A stretch of DNA of 64,000 nt. Source: an uncultured Nitrosomonadaceae bacterium. Lineage in GTDB: Bacteria > Pseudomonadota > Gammaproteobacteria > Burkholderiales > Nitrosomonadaceae. Under the pieces are notes generated by a model. That model was not told the origin of the DNA. It made no database searches and worked only from the letters and a program-made list of their open reading frames with translations. The stretch is taken from positions 1 to 64,000 of the forward strand of contig CALSMH010000004.1 in the NCBI GenBank assembly GCA_943787405.1. The letters run 5' to 3'. Below are positions 1 to 7,961 of this stretch, in pieces (positions within the stretch are counted from its first letter, which is position 1; every line of letters begins with the position of its first letter). The translations under genes were made by a program, and so were the position numbers.

Positions 1-8
1 GAGAACGA

Positions 9-1082
9 TCAGTTGGCGTATGTTGAAAAGGATTTCCCCATTCGCCAAAATTTATAAAGATTATTTTTTGTTATAGAGAAACTTATAGATTCTCCTTTAT
101 TTATGGTGGTTATGGTTACTTGATTAATAACATTATTTCTTAGCATATTAAGTGCAGGTTCGAACCATTCTTTTTCCAATTCCTTAAGGCTCTCACGCCA
201 ACCATAGGCATCTCCATATTCAGATTTTCCATGCAAAGAATCCAAAAAAACAAAGTGTCTGCCAGGTTCATACTGCTGCTGCAATGAACCAAAGCTTACT
301 GGAAGTTCCGTATGATTTGCACCACAAGCCCTCGCCAAAGAACGAGGAAAAACATCATTACTCCACACATGAGCATAAGGCGAAGTTACAAGCTTAGGTA
401 TAACCCCACCTCCCCATAACCAGATACCATTTATTGCCAAATCTCCACGTTGTTCACGAGCCTGGTTTAGAGGATGTTCATACAATAACATTTGAATTTC
501 GTTAAGGATTCCTTTCCAAAACATCCCTTCAGTGCCATATGGAAAATATTCATTGATATTCTTTGCGGCAGTTTCACTTAGCAAATGAGTCTGAAGAATG
601 GGGGGGGTCTGCATATATAAATACCAACGGTCAGCAGATAACGGCAATAATGATATTAATTTTCGCCTGTTATCCATTTCAAACGAAGGAGAAAAATCAT
701 CCTCAGCAAAATGCTTGTTAATGACCTCAACAAATTGACAGGCCTCTTCTAATGAAATGCTAAAAGTACGACTATCAGCCAATAACACCTGCTCATGTTC
801 AACCCGTAAATGTACTGGGTCGGCCCGTAACCAATAACCATTACCTACTTCTATATCTCCTGCTTTATCTGCTAGTAATGTCAGCGGTGCTACCGGTATA
901 TCCTGTTGCTTTTCTACACCAAAGGCTTTACATAGCCAATCTTCTACCCCTCGCGATTCATCTTTAGTCTGTATGCTTTTTGTAAAAAGAATCTCGATAG
1001 CAGGTAATGATAAGTCCTGGTAGATCTCATGAAACGTAGAGTCTGGCCAAAACAAATTTGGAATAAAAAGATGTAAATTCAT
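9..1082 (-). CDS. RpfE-type regulatory protein (annotated in relatives as phosphoglycerate mutase-like)
   Basis: This 357-residue soluble protein has no signal peptide or membrane segment. The overall pattern matches a family found mainly in Beta- and Xanthomonas-group proteobacteria, named RpfE-like and sometimes annotated as phosphoglycerate mutase. Recognisable family stretches are the N-terminal MNLHLFIPNLFWP, the GYWLRADPVHLR segment near residue 82, and the NGIWLWGGG segment near residue 218. The biochemical function is not established; the mutase label comes from weak similarity. The stop codon lies just inside the window edge, so the gene looks complete. It is followed upstream by pmbA on the same strand after about 108 bases. 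The family call is from recall and no active-site motif can be named. Confidence 0.7.
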   Translation of the reverse strand: MNLHLFIPNLFWPDSTFHEIYQDLSLPAIEILFTKSIQTKDESRGVEDWLCKAFGVEKQQDIPVAPLTLLADKAGDIEVGNGYWLRADPVHLRVEHEQVLLADSRTFSISLEEACQFVEVINKHFAEDDFSPSFEMDNRRKLISLLPLSADRWYLYMQTPPILQTHLLSETAAKNINEYFPYGTEGMFWKGILNEIQMLLYEHPLNQAREQRGDLAINGIWLWGGGVIPKLVTSPYAHVWSNDVFPRSLARACGANHTELPVSFGSLQQQYEPGRHFVFLDSLHGKSEYGDAYGWRESLKELEKEWFEPALNMLRNNVINQVTITTINKGESISFSITKNNLYKFWRMGKSFSTYAN

Positions 1083-1190
1083 TTAGAGATACCACTAACA
1101 AAATTTTAATTTGAACAGATAAAAAGTACCTATAAAATACTTTTAATTTTCATAGCACTTAAATAAGCCTAATACTGTTCAGCACACTGC

Positions 1191-2534
1191 TTAACCCCCT
1201 GCAACAGTCATTTTTTTGACTAGTAATGAACCACTCTGTTTAGAACCATGCACAGCTACGTCGCTCCCAATTTCCGAGATGCCTCCTAACATATCTTTTA
1301 AGTTGCCCGCTATAGTAATCTCTTCGACCGGATAGCAAATTTCACCACCTTCTACCCAATAACCTGCTGCACCACGAGAATAGTCACCTGTAACCGGATT
1401 AACTCCTTGGCCAAGAAGCTCAGTCACCAATAATCCCTTGCCCATTTTTTTTAGTATGTCAGAAAATTCTAAGGGATTGCTGTTACTTATAGTTATGTTA
1501 TGGTTCCCACCAGCATTTCCAGAGGTACACAGCCCAAGCTTACGTGCTGAGTAACTACCAAGGAAATAACCTTGTACTATTCCATCGTCGATAATTTTAC
1601 GCTCTTGTGTCGAAACTCCTTCGTTATCAAATATACTACTAGCTAGTCCTTTTTTTATATGGGGTAACTCATGAATCTGTATATCTGGAGAGAATACTTT
1701 TTTACCAATACTATCCAATAAGAAAGATGACTTACGATAAAGACTAGCACCACTTAGAGCACTAATAAAATGACCTACTAATCCTGATGCGACAGGAGCT
1801 TCAAATAAAATGGGGACCTCACAAGTAGCTAATTTCTTTGCTCCCAGACGTGCTGCACTCCTCATTCCTGCTCTTTTACCAACATACTCAGCTGATTCTA
1901 AATCATTTGCATCTCTTGCTACACTATACCAATAGTCACGCTGCATAGCGTCATTCTGACCGGCAATCACTGCACAACTAATACTATGACGGGAAGTTGG
2001 GTACCCACCTATGAACCCAGAACTATTTGCATAAATAAATTGTGACTCACTTAGCGAAATACAAGCTCCCTCAGAATTACTGATACGTTTATCAACTCCA
2101 AATGCATTATCCTCACAGGTCTTGCCAAGCTGTATTGCCTCATCTATTGATAAACTCCACGGATGATATAGATCAAGATCCGGGAATTTCTGTGCTAATA
2201 AATTAGTATCTGCTAATCCAGCACAATCGTCTTCAGCTGTATGCTTAGCTATAGAGAGTGCAGCAGCTACAGCATCATTCACAGCCTGTTTAGAGAAGTC
2301 AGAGGTACTGGCATGTCCACGCTTCTGCCCTATATAAACTGTCACTGATAACCCTTTGTCACGGTTATATTCAATAGTCTCTACCTCACTCTTACGTACT
2401 GTAACATTCTGGCCAAATCCTTCCGAAATATCAGTTTCACAGCTACTTGCTCCACCTTTTTTTGCAGAGCACAAAATATCATCTGCTATCTGCTTTAAAG
2501 TATCGGCCTGGTAAGAAAAACTTGGAGAGGACAT
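1191..2534 (-). CDS. pmbA: PmbA/TldE metalloprotease-complex subunit
   Basis: This 447-residue protein has the length and pattern of PmbA (TldE), the non-catalytic partner of TldD. The TldD-TldE heterodimer is a cytoplasmic zinc protease that trims modified peptides such as microcin B17 precursors and degrades unfolded peptides. The N-terminal domain contains the KSEVETIEYNRDKGLSVTVY segment and the C-terminal barrel the IFDNEGVSTQERKIIDDG and GNAGGNHN segments. As expected for this subunit, no HExxxH zinc motif is visible. Its partner tldD lies about 5.4 kb away on the same strand. It is divergent from darP, an arrangement common in proteobacteria. The start at 2534 gives the usual family length. 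Confidence 0.93.
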   Translation of the reverse strand: MSSPSFSYQADTLKQIADDILCSAKKGGASSCETDISEGFGQNVTVRKSEVETIEYNRDKGLSVTVYIGQKRGHASTSDFSKQAVNDAVAAALSIAKHTAEDDCAGLADTNLLAQKFPDLDLYHPWSLSIDEAIQLGKTCEDNAFGVDKRISNSEGACISLSESQFIYANSSGFIGGYPTSRHSISCAVIAGQNDAMQRDYWYSVARDANDLESAEYVGKRAGMRSAARLGAKKLATCEVPILFEAPVASGLVGHFISALSGASLYRKSSFLLDSIGKKVFSPDIQIHELPHIKKGLASSIFDNEGVSTQERKIIDDGIVQGYFLGSYSARKLGLCTSGNAGGNHNITISNSNPLEFSDILKKMGKGLLVTELLGQGVNPVTGDYSRGAAGYWVEGGEICYPVEEITIAGNLKDMLGGISEIGSDVAVHGSKQSGSLLVKKMTVAGG

Positions 2535-2640
2535 AATAAATATCGCCTATGAATATAATTAAAAGGAAGGAAAATTCGTCAAAAAATAGATAATAATGCC
2601 TAGATAATAATGCCATTTGTATACCCTAAAATTTATTTCT

Positions 2641-2766
2641 GGTAAATCCAAATGAGATTTAAATCTAGAGAACGCTATGATAGCAGCTTCTGAATCTCAT
2701 AATGGTAAGTTCAAATGGGATTTAACTCTAAAAAACGATATGATAGCAGCTTATTAATCCCATAAT
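2641..2766. repeat. Imperfect tandem duplication of 63 bp in the pmbA-darP divergent region
   Basis: Two adjacent 63-base units, 2641-2703 and 2704-2766, differ at about 10 positions. Each unit carries the sequence TATGATAGCAGCTT, so a TATGAT hexamer resembling a sigma70 -10 element occurs once per unit, at about the same distance from the unit end. The second unit ends 15 bases before the darP ATG. The duplication therefore doubles a candidate darP promoter or operator. No convincing -35 box was found at a 16-18 base spacing, so the promoter reading is an inference. Confidence 0.85.
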
Positions 2767-2781
2767 TAACAGGTAGTAATC

Positions 2782-3330
2782 ATGCAAAGTACTCAACCTA
2801 ATGACCTGGAACACGATACTACAACCAGTAAAACCCGCGTTAAACAAGAAATGCACGCTTTACAGAAGATTGGTGAGCGATTAATCGAGCTCAATTCCAA
2901 TCAGCTAAAAGAATTCCTCTTACCAGATACATTATTTGAAGCAATAATTGAGGCTAAACAAATACGCAAAAATGGAGCACGCCGGCGTCAAATACAATAT
3001 ATTGGAAAGTTGATGCGTGAGGTGGATATAAGCCCGATTAAAGAAAAAATGTCTACCTGGGATGGGATATCTAAAGAACATACTGCATGGATACACCAAA
3101 TAGAGCGCTGGAGAAAAAACCTGCTTGAAGACAAAAATTCTTTTTCTAAATTTGCGGGACTACACCCGGATGCTAATTTGCAGCGCATCAGGATGCTCAT
3201 GAGAAATACTCATAAGGAAACGCTATCTAGTAAGCCACCTAAAAGTTTTCGTGCACTATTTCATGAATTACAACTAAGCATTCCAAAAAAACCAGAAAGA
3301 CATGGCTATAGAATAAATGTTAAAAACTAA
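2782..3330 (+). CDS. darP: Ribosome-associated protein DarP (YjgA, DUF615)
   Basis: This small, charged 182-residue protein matches the YjgA/DarP family, which helps late maturation of the 50S ribosomal subunit around the peptidyl-transferase centre. Family landmarks are the early SKTRVKQEMHALQKIGERL helix, the RRRQIQYIGKLMR segment near residue 67, and the C-terminal KSFRALFHELQ segment near residue 154. No membrane segment or signal peptide is seen. It is divergent from pmbA, a conserved neighbourhood for this gene. The upstream 126 bases are a tandem duplication that may contain its promoter. Length and start agree with the family. Confidence 0.92.
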   Translation: MQSTQPNDLEHDTTTSKTRVKQEMHALQKIGERLIELNSNQLKEFLLPDTLFEAIIEAKQIRKNGARRRQIQYIGKLMREVDISPIKEKMSTWDGISKEHTAWIHQIERWRKNLLEDKNSFSKFAGLHPDANLQRIRMLMRNTHKETLSSKPPKSFRALFHELQLSIPKKPERHGYRINVKN

Positions 3331-3402
3331 TTAGCATTTCAAAATAGATGCAGCCTTAATCTATCCGTCACAAACTTACCGCCCAATTTTTTTATTATAT
3401 AT

Positions 3403-4083
3403 ATGAACAATATTCCCACCGATATATTACCCAGTATCGTAATTAAAACTGGGGATCAGCCAACTCACTCTATTATATGGATGCACGGTCTTGGTTCAGA
3501 TGGAAACGACTTTGTTCCCATTGTAGAAAAACTTAATTTACCATCTGATTTACATACCCGCTTCGTATTTCCTCATGCCCCGTTGCAGCCGGTTAGTATT
3601 AATAACGGAGCAGTTATGCCTGCATGGTATGACATATCAGGTCAAATTTTGAATAGTGATGAAGATGTCCCTGGAATAAATATTTCACAGTCTGCGGTAG
3701 AAAAATTGATCAGCAGAGAAAAACAAAACGGTATCAAGCCAGAAAATATTGTACTGGCAGGATTCTCCCAAGGAGGAGCAATAGCACTTCATACTGGTCT
3801 ACGCTACTCTGATAAACTTGCTGGAATCCTGATCCTGTCAAGTTATCTGCCGTTGGCAGATATGCTTGTGACTGACGCCCATCAATCTAATTCATCCACC
3901 CAAATTTTTATGGCACATGGTCATAAAGACACTGTTATATCTCCAGATATGGCCTTATCATCAAAGCAGAAATTACTTGAATTAGGCTATAGTGTTAATT
4001 GGAATATGTATCAGATGGAACATTCAGTTTGTAAGGACGAAATTGCTGATATAAGTGAATGGCTAAAAAAGATACTAGTGTAA
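3403..4083 (+). CDS. Carboxylesterase / lysophospholipase-type alpha/beta hydrolase
   Basis: This 226-residue alpha/beta hydrolase belongs to the phospholipase/carboxylesterase family that includes Pseudomonas esterase II. The nucleophile elbow GFSQGG places the catalytic serine at residue 122. The aspartate is probably Asp176 in HGHKDTVIS, and the histidine His207 in MEHSVC. The oxyanion-hole region is WMHGLGSDGNDF near residue 26. There is no signal peptide, so it is probably cytoplasmic. It hydrolyses short-chain esters or lysophospholipids; the natural substrate cannot be read from the sequence. It stands alone, 72 bases after darP, and is convergent with exbD, with only about 40 bases and no clear hairpin between them. 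Confidence 0.88.
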   Translation: MNNIPTDILPSIVIKTGDQPTHSIIWMHGLGSDGNDFVPIVEKLNLPSDLHTRFVFPHAPLQPVSINNGAVMPAWYDISGQILNSDEDVPGINISQSAVEKLISREKQNGIKPENIVLAGFSQGGAIALHTGLRYSDKLAGILILSSYLPLADMLVTDAHQSNSSTQIFMAHGHKDTVISPDMALSSKQKLLELGYSVNWNMYQMEHSVCKDEIADISEWLKKILV

Positions 4084-4126
4084 CTAGCACTATATTTATA
4101 TAATTTTAATTATTTTCAGAGAAACT

Positions 4127-4543
4127 TCATTTAGATGGGTCCGTGACAAACCCAATTCGTATCAGCCCAGCTTTAGAAGCGATGGACATGACCTGTGCAA
4201 CATGATCATAAGGAACCTGGCCATCTGCACGTATATGTAACTCTGTAGTCGGGTCCTGTATTAATATCTCAGAAAAACGTGTCGCTAGTTGCACTAGTGC
4301 TATTGGCTCGCCATTCAAAAAAAGGCTTTTATCACCTTTAATTCCAAGCTCAACATGCTCTGGCTTTGTAATATTTGGACTACTAGAAGCTTTAGGCAGA
4401 TCAACCTTAACTGAATGTGTAAGTAATGGTGCAGTAATTATGAAAATTACCAATAAAACCAACATTACATCTACCAATGGTACGACATTAATCTCAGCCA
4501 TTGGCGCCTGGCTTCCGTTTCTATCCATGCTACCAAATGCCAT
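4127..4543 (-). CDS. exbD: ExbD/TolR-family biopolymer transport protein
   Basis: This 138-residue protein has one transmembrane helix (about residues 22-40, VPLVDVMLVLLVIFIITAP) followed by a periplasmic domain, the ExbD/TolR layout. The helix carries the conserved aspartate (Asp25 in PLVDVMLVLL) expected to take part in proton flow. With ExbB it forms the motor that uses the proton gradient to energize TonB. It is the last gene of the thioredoxin-like/tonB/exbB/exbD set: its start overlaps the exbB stop by one base. The companion tonB gene favours the ExbD rather than the TolR assignment. Confidence 0.92.
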   Translation of the reverse strand: MAFGSMDRNGSQAPMAEINVVPLVDVMLVLLVIFIITAPLLTHSVKVDLPKASSSPNITKPEHVELGIKGDKSLFLNGEPIALVQLATRFSEILIQDPTTELHIRADGQVPYDHVAQVMSIASKAGLIRIGFVTDPSK

Positions 4544-5283
4544 TACTTGTCCCCTTCAGCTGTAGATACAACACGTAACGGACGTATCTCACCTGCTGAG
4601 CTATTAGTTTTAGCTCCAACTGCGATTAATGCAAAAAGATCATGAGCGAATGAATCCAACCGTGCCAACCATATACGGTTACGACGTACAAATGCGTTAT
4701 ATGCCAAGACTGCCGGGATCGCTACGGCTAGCCCCAATGCCGTCATAATAAGCGCCTCTCCTACTGGCCCAGCCACTTTATCTAACGTACCCTGACCAGA
4801 AAGGCCAATCTGCACCAGTGCATGATAGATACCCCACACTGTGCCAAATAAACCTATATATGGTGCCGCAGAACCAGCTGAGGCAATAATTGTCAGCCCG
4901 TTCTCTACTCGAGTAGTCTCTTGGTCAATACCGTCTCGCAATACACGAGTTATAAATTCACTTGCCCCACCTGCTGCCTCAAGTTTTTGCAGACCATGTT
5001 TTTCTGAATCTTCTGCAGCATGCAGTGCTAACTGAGCAAGTTTCGCAAAAGCGTTATTAGATGAGTCACTACTTAAAGTGGTGCTAACCTCTTCTAGTGA
5101 ATCAGCATTCCAAAAACGTTTCAGGAAAATCTCTGTGCGCCTTCCTTCTAAAAAATTAGCAATACTTTTAGTAAGAATAAGATACCAACTTGCCACAGAG
5201 AGTGAAAGCAACAATACAAGTACGCTGATTCCAACGCCATCAATTTGGTTAAAAAAATTAGAATAACCTAGTCCATGTTCCAT
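4543..5283 (-). CDS. exbB: ExbB/TolQ/MotA-family proton channel protein
   Basis: The protein has about 246 residues from the preferred start at 5283. The frame opens upstream at 5328, but that start lies inside tonB, whereas the ATG at 5283 has an AAGGGT ribosome-binding sequence at good spacing and follows the tonB stop by 4 bases. Three membrane segments are visible: SVLVLLLSLSVASWYLI near the N terminus, the GSAAPYIGLFGTVWGI segment, and the ALIMTALGLAVAIPAVLAYN segment, the last two being the MotA/TolQ/ExbB signature region. It forms the inner-membrane channel of the TonB energizing complex with ExbD. Confidence 0.93.
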   Translation of the reverse strand: MEHGLGYSNFFNQIDGVGISVLVLLLSLSVASWYLILTKSIANFLEGRRTEIFLKRFWNADSLEEVSTTLSSDSSNNAFAKLAQLALHAAEDSEKHGLQKLEAAGGASEFITRVLRDGIDQETTRVENGLTIIASAGSAAPYIGLFGTVWGIYHALVQIGLSGQGTLDKVAGPVGEALIMTALGLAVAIPAVLAYNAFVRRNRIWLARLDSFAHDLFALIAVGAKTNSSAGEIRPLRVVSTAEGDK

Positions 5284-5287
5284 GATT

Positions 5288-6019
5288 TTAATACCCTTGT
5301 AATACAAAGTTAAAAGGTTGTAATGCAACAGCCCTTACAGGCTGTCCGTTACGTAAAGCTGGATTACAACGCCAAGTCTTAACTACAGCCAATGCTGCAT
5401 CATCAAGGCGTTTATAACTACTACTTTCAATTACACTTGCGGTGCTCACATGACCATTTTTATTTAATTCCACGCGTAACACTAGTTTACCTTCCTCACC
5501 AAGCCGCCTTGAAAGTGGCGGATAAGTTGGTGGAGATAATTCCGGACACGTCACTGAAAGCTCAGTTAACAAAGTAACGGGGGCAGTTGGTGCCGATACT
5601 CGTGCTGGCTCCGATACCGATGTTTCTGCCATTTCAACCGGTGGAGGTTGCGGTTTAATCACTTCTTCTTCAGATAAGAGAGGATCTTCCGGTATAAGCT
5701 GCTTTGGTTGAGGCTTCTCTACTAATTTAGGCTTCGGCTTCGGCTTCGGCTTCGGCTTCGGCTTTGGCTTTGGCCTAGGCTTCGGCTCAAGCTTAGGCTT
5801 TGGCTTTGGCTTAATCTTAGGCTTTGAAGGAAGTAGTGGCGAGTCGACTTTATGTACCTCTTCTACTTTCGGCATTGTTATAAAATTAACGAGAATCTTA
5901 GAAAGCTTCACAGGTGGAGGAATAAGCCGTTGATTCCATAGCACATAAAATAGCGCACCGTGAAATGCCAATACAAACAGCATACCTGGCAGAAAAGCGG
6001 GGTTGTACTTAACTACCAT
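5288..6019 (-). CDS. tonB: TonB energy-transducing protein
   Basis: This 243-residue protein has the three-part TonB layout. An N-terminal membrane anchor covers about residues 9-28 (PGMLFVLAFHGALFYVLW). A long Lys-Pro/Glu-Pro spacer occupies about residues 65-125 and crosses the periplasm. The C-terminal TonB domain covers about residues 160-243, with the family segment YPPLSRRLGEEGKLVLRVEL. It transmits inner-membrane proton energy to TonB-dependent outer-membrane receptors for siderophores, cobalamin or similar nutrients. The Lys-Pro spacer is encoded by a hexanucleotide tandem tract, so its length may vary. It lies 2 bases after the thioredoxin-like gene and directly before exbB. Confidence 0.95.
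   Translation of the reverse strand: MVVKYNPAFLPGMLFVLAFHGALFYVLWNQRLIPPPVKLSKILVNFITMPKVEEVHKVDSPLLPSKPKIKPKPKPKLEPKPRPKPKPKPKPKPKPKPKLVEKPQPKQLIPEDPLLSEEEVIKPQPPPVEMAETSVSEPARVSAPTAPVTLLTELSVTCPELSPPTYPPLSRRLGEEGKLVLRVELNKNGHVSTASVIESSSYKRLDDAALAVVKTWRCNPALRNGQPVRAVALQPFNFVLQGY
5730..5771. repeat. Hexanucleotide repeat GGCTTC inside tonB
   Basis: Five exact copies of GGCTTC (5730-5759) are followed by two GGCTTT variants (5760-5771). Further degenerate copies continue to about 5820. On the coding strand the tract reads as alternating Lys and Pro codons in the periplasmic spacer of TonB. Slippage here would add or remove Lys-Pro pairs without shifting the frame. Confidence 0.9.
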
Positions 6020-6021
6020 GC

Positions 6022-6516
6022 TTAATGCCGCTTTGCTTCTAACTCGTTATTGCGATCCAGCCAGCTTTCAACAAATTTCTGGTCAACTAAGCCTGTCTTA
6101 ACAGTACGCTTATGCGCAAGGTCATAAAAATGAGTTCGTGGCACCTCACCATACCAACGCTTATCTACTTCAAAACGTAAACGTTCTGGTACAGGGCTTG
6201 CAAAGACCCATTGCTCTGCCACATTAATTCCATAACTTTTTACTCTGGAAATAAGCTGAGGTACATCATCTAATGTATCCGTAGCCACCAAAACAACATC
6301 TAGTCTATCTGTATATTTAAGTTTTAGTTTGCTTAGCATTTTTAATTCAGTAGGACAGTATTGACAATCAAGATTCCAGAAAACAAGGATGAAGGGTTTA
6401 CCCTCACGAGCAGAAAGAATTTTTTCCATGCTGCCCGGGGTAAAAGAATGTATATTCTCAACTGAACTAGCAGTAGCCGAGAAAGTTAGCAATAATAAAA
6501 AAAATAGATGCCTCAT
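6022..6516 (-). CDS. Periplasmic thioredoxin-like (TlpA/ResA-type) protein
   Basis: This 164-residue protein has a typical signal peptide (MRHLFFLLLLTFSATASS) and a thioredoxin fold with a CxxC redox motif, CQYC, at residues 51-54 after FILVFWNLD. A cis-proline is probable in the GEVPRTHF segment near residue 123. It probably works as a periplasmic thiol-disulphide reductase, in the TlpA/DsbE class. It is the first gene of the tonB-exbB-exbD set, separated from tonB by 2 bases, so it may serve the same uptake system, though no substrate can be named. The start is supported by the good signal peptide. Confidence 0.82.
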   Translation of the reverse strand: MRHLFFLLLLTFSATASSVENIHSFTPGSMEKILSAREGKPFILVFWNLDCQYCPTELKMLSKLKLKYTDRLDVVLVATDTLDDVPQLISRVKSYGINVAEQWVFASPVPERLRFEVDKRWYGEVPRTHFYDLAHKRTVKTGLVDQKFVESWLDRNNELEAKRH

Positions 6517-6994
6517 TACAAATTTGTTCCCAGATCTAATATGTTATCAACGGTAACCACACATTAGATAACAATTTATAGTTAATAGTTAAATATAACA
6601 GCTAGTTATAGTGCCTAGAAAGTGACGAATTGTCGCATGTCATTTCACTCATTCACACTCCATACTTAGTCTAATCAATATTGATTTTTTAGATTAGCGC
6701 TTATTTCTAGAGATTGTAAATCTAACTAAGAATCAGTCTCATCCAACTATAGAAGTCTACCACTTTATTTGAGTCTCCACATAAAGAATACAAAATAGAT
6801 AAACTGACTATACTTGGCTAGCTAAACATATCAATAATAGGCCACGCTATTAATAATCTTATAGTGTGCCGCTTATTGGCAATTGCCAATTTTTTCAATA
6901 TTCAGCATTCAGTATAGTGATAAAATAAATACTATTAATATAGTACTGTTAGCTTATGACCTTCCGATTAATTCTTAGATAATGAATTCGATAC
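6517..6994. other. 478-base intergenic region between divergent genes
   Basis: This AT-rich non-coding stretch separates the thioredoxin-like/tonB set (minus) from the DUF3106 gene (plus). It should contain both promoters. It holds a perfect 16-base palindrome at 6875-6890 followed directly by six T, and an imperfect dyad around 6627-6655. No ORF with a plausible start, tRNA or repeat was seen. Confidence 0.6.
6875..6896 (+). terminator. Terminator-like palindrome plus T-run with no upstream gene on its strand
   Basis: The sequence ATTGGCAATTGCCAAT is a perfect palindrome and is followed by TTTTTT. Read on the plus strand it folds as a 6-bp stem with an AATT loop and a U tract, a short intrinsic terminator. 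No annotated plus-strand gene lies upstream in this gap, so it may end a small RNA, or simply be an operator next to an A/T run. Confidence 0.35.
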
Positions 6995-7363
6995 ATGGCT
7001 AGATTTCTAACAATAGCATTCTTTATATTTCTTTCACAATCAATTTACGCGCAGTCAGAATCCGGCCATTCTGAAGAAAGAATAATCCTAGAACAACTTG
7101 CTAAATATTGGGACAGAATGGATCCTGTCAAAAAACGAAAATGGATTGGGATCACTAAGCGCTACCCGAACATGACTCCATTAGAGCAGCAGCGCATACA
7201 AAAAGATATTCTAGATTTGGATTCACTTACTCCAAAGCAAAAAAAAGAAGCACGAAAGATATATCAACAAATAAAAAATATGCCCCTAGAGAAAAAACTT
7301 AAAATTAAGAAAAAATGGAAGAAATTCAAAGGGTCAAAATTCATAAGAAAGAATTCGAAGTAA
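6995..7363 (+). CDS. DUF3106 domain secreted protein
   Basis: This 122-residue, strongly basic protein has an N-terminal signal peptide (MARFLTIAFFIFLSQSIYA), so it is probably periplasmic. The rest is the DUF3106 helical repeat pattern: LAKYWDRMDPVKKRKWIGI near residue 34, YPNMTPLEQQRIQKDI near residue 57 and LDSLTPKQKKEARKIYQQI near residue 75. In other Betaproteobacteria such proteins often sit beside an RDD-family gene, as here, and are sometimes linked to extracytoplasmic sigma-factor loci. The function is unknown. The tail ends in Lys-rich sequence. Confidence 0.8.
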   Translation: MARFLTIAFFIFLSQSIYAQSESGHSEERIILEQLAKYWDRMDPVKKRKWIGITKRYPNMTPLEQQRIQKDILDLDSLTPKQKKEARKIYQQIKNMPLEKKLKIKKKWKKFKGSKFIRKNSK

Positions 7364-7470
7364 TTTTATTTAAATACGATTATCTGCTTGATACTTATGG
7401 CAACTCACTCTTATCCCTTATTATTAAAACCAATATATATCAAACTTTACTCCTTAAAAATTTATTCTAA

Positions 7471-7902
7471 ATGAGCTCCCCTAAATCAATAGAAACCTCT
7501 ACGCCTGGATTCTGGCGTCGCATACTCTGTATGGTTTACGAGTTTCTACTCTTAATTGCCGTCTTATTTATTGCAGGGGTTATATTTCACCTTATTTACC
7601 ATGAAACGGATGCCCCCTATTTTAGGCTGATTTTTCAGTTTTATTTATTAAGTGTTGCCGGAATTTATTTAATCTGGTTCTGGACTCATGGTGGGCAAAC
7701 TCTGGCAATGCAAACCTGGAAAATACGAGTAATCAGCGCTAACGGGGGGAAGATGAATATATGGCAAGCGATCGTACGCTATTTTTTTACAGTAACTAGT
7801 ATATCTTTCTTCGGGTGTGGAATAATTTGGGCATTCTTTGATCGAGAGGGTCAGTTTTTATATGACAGATTAGCTGGCACTAGAATTATAAATGTAGTCT
7901 AA
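7471..7902 (+). CDS. RDD family membrane protein
   Basis: This 143-residue protein has three or four hydrophobic segments (about residues 20-40, 55-70 and 103-125). It shows the RDD signature: the arginine of FWRRILCMVYE near residue 13 and the terminal FDREGQFLYDRLAGTRIIN segment with its conserved aspartates. RDD proteins are small inner-membrane proteins; some have been linked to ion transport or compatible-solute response, but a precise role cannot be assigned. It follows the DUF3106 gene by about 107 bases and is convergent with tldD. Confidence 0.88.
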   Translation: MSSPKSIETSTPGFWRRILCMVYEFLLLIAVLFIAGVIFHLIYHETDAPYFRLIFQFYLLSVAGIYLIWFWTHGGQTLAMQTWKIRVISANGGKMNIWQAIVRYFFTVTSISFFGCGIIWAFFDREGQFLYDRLAGTRIINVV

Positions 7903-7961
7903 ATCAACAGATAAAAACACAAGAATTAATTAACGATAAAAGACTGCTACTAAGACTCGAA

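Noticed and set aside
156-170. GGTTCGAACC-like T-loop suggesting a tRNA
   Set aside because: It lies within the coding sequence of the RpfE-like gene and no acceptor or anticodon stem can be built around it.
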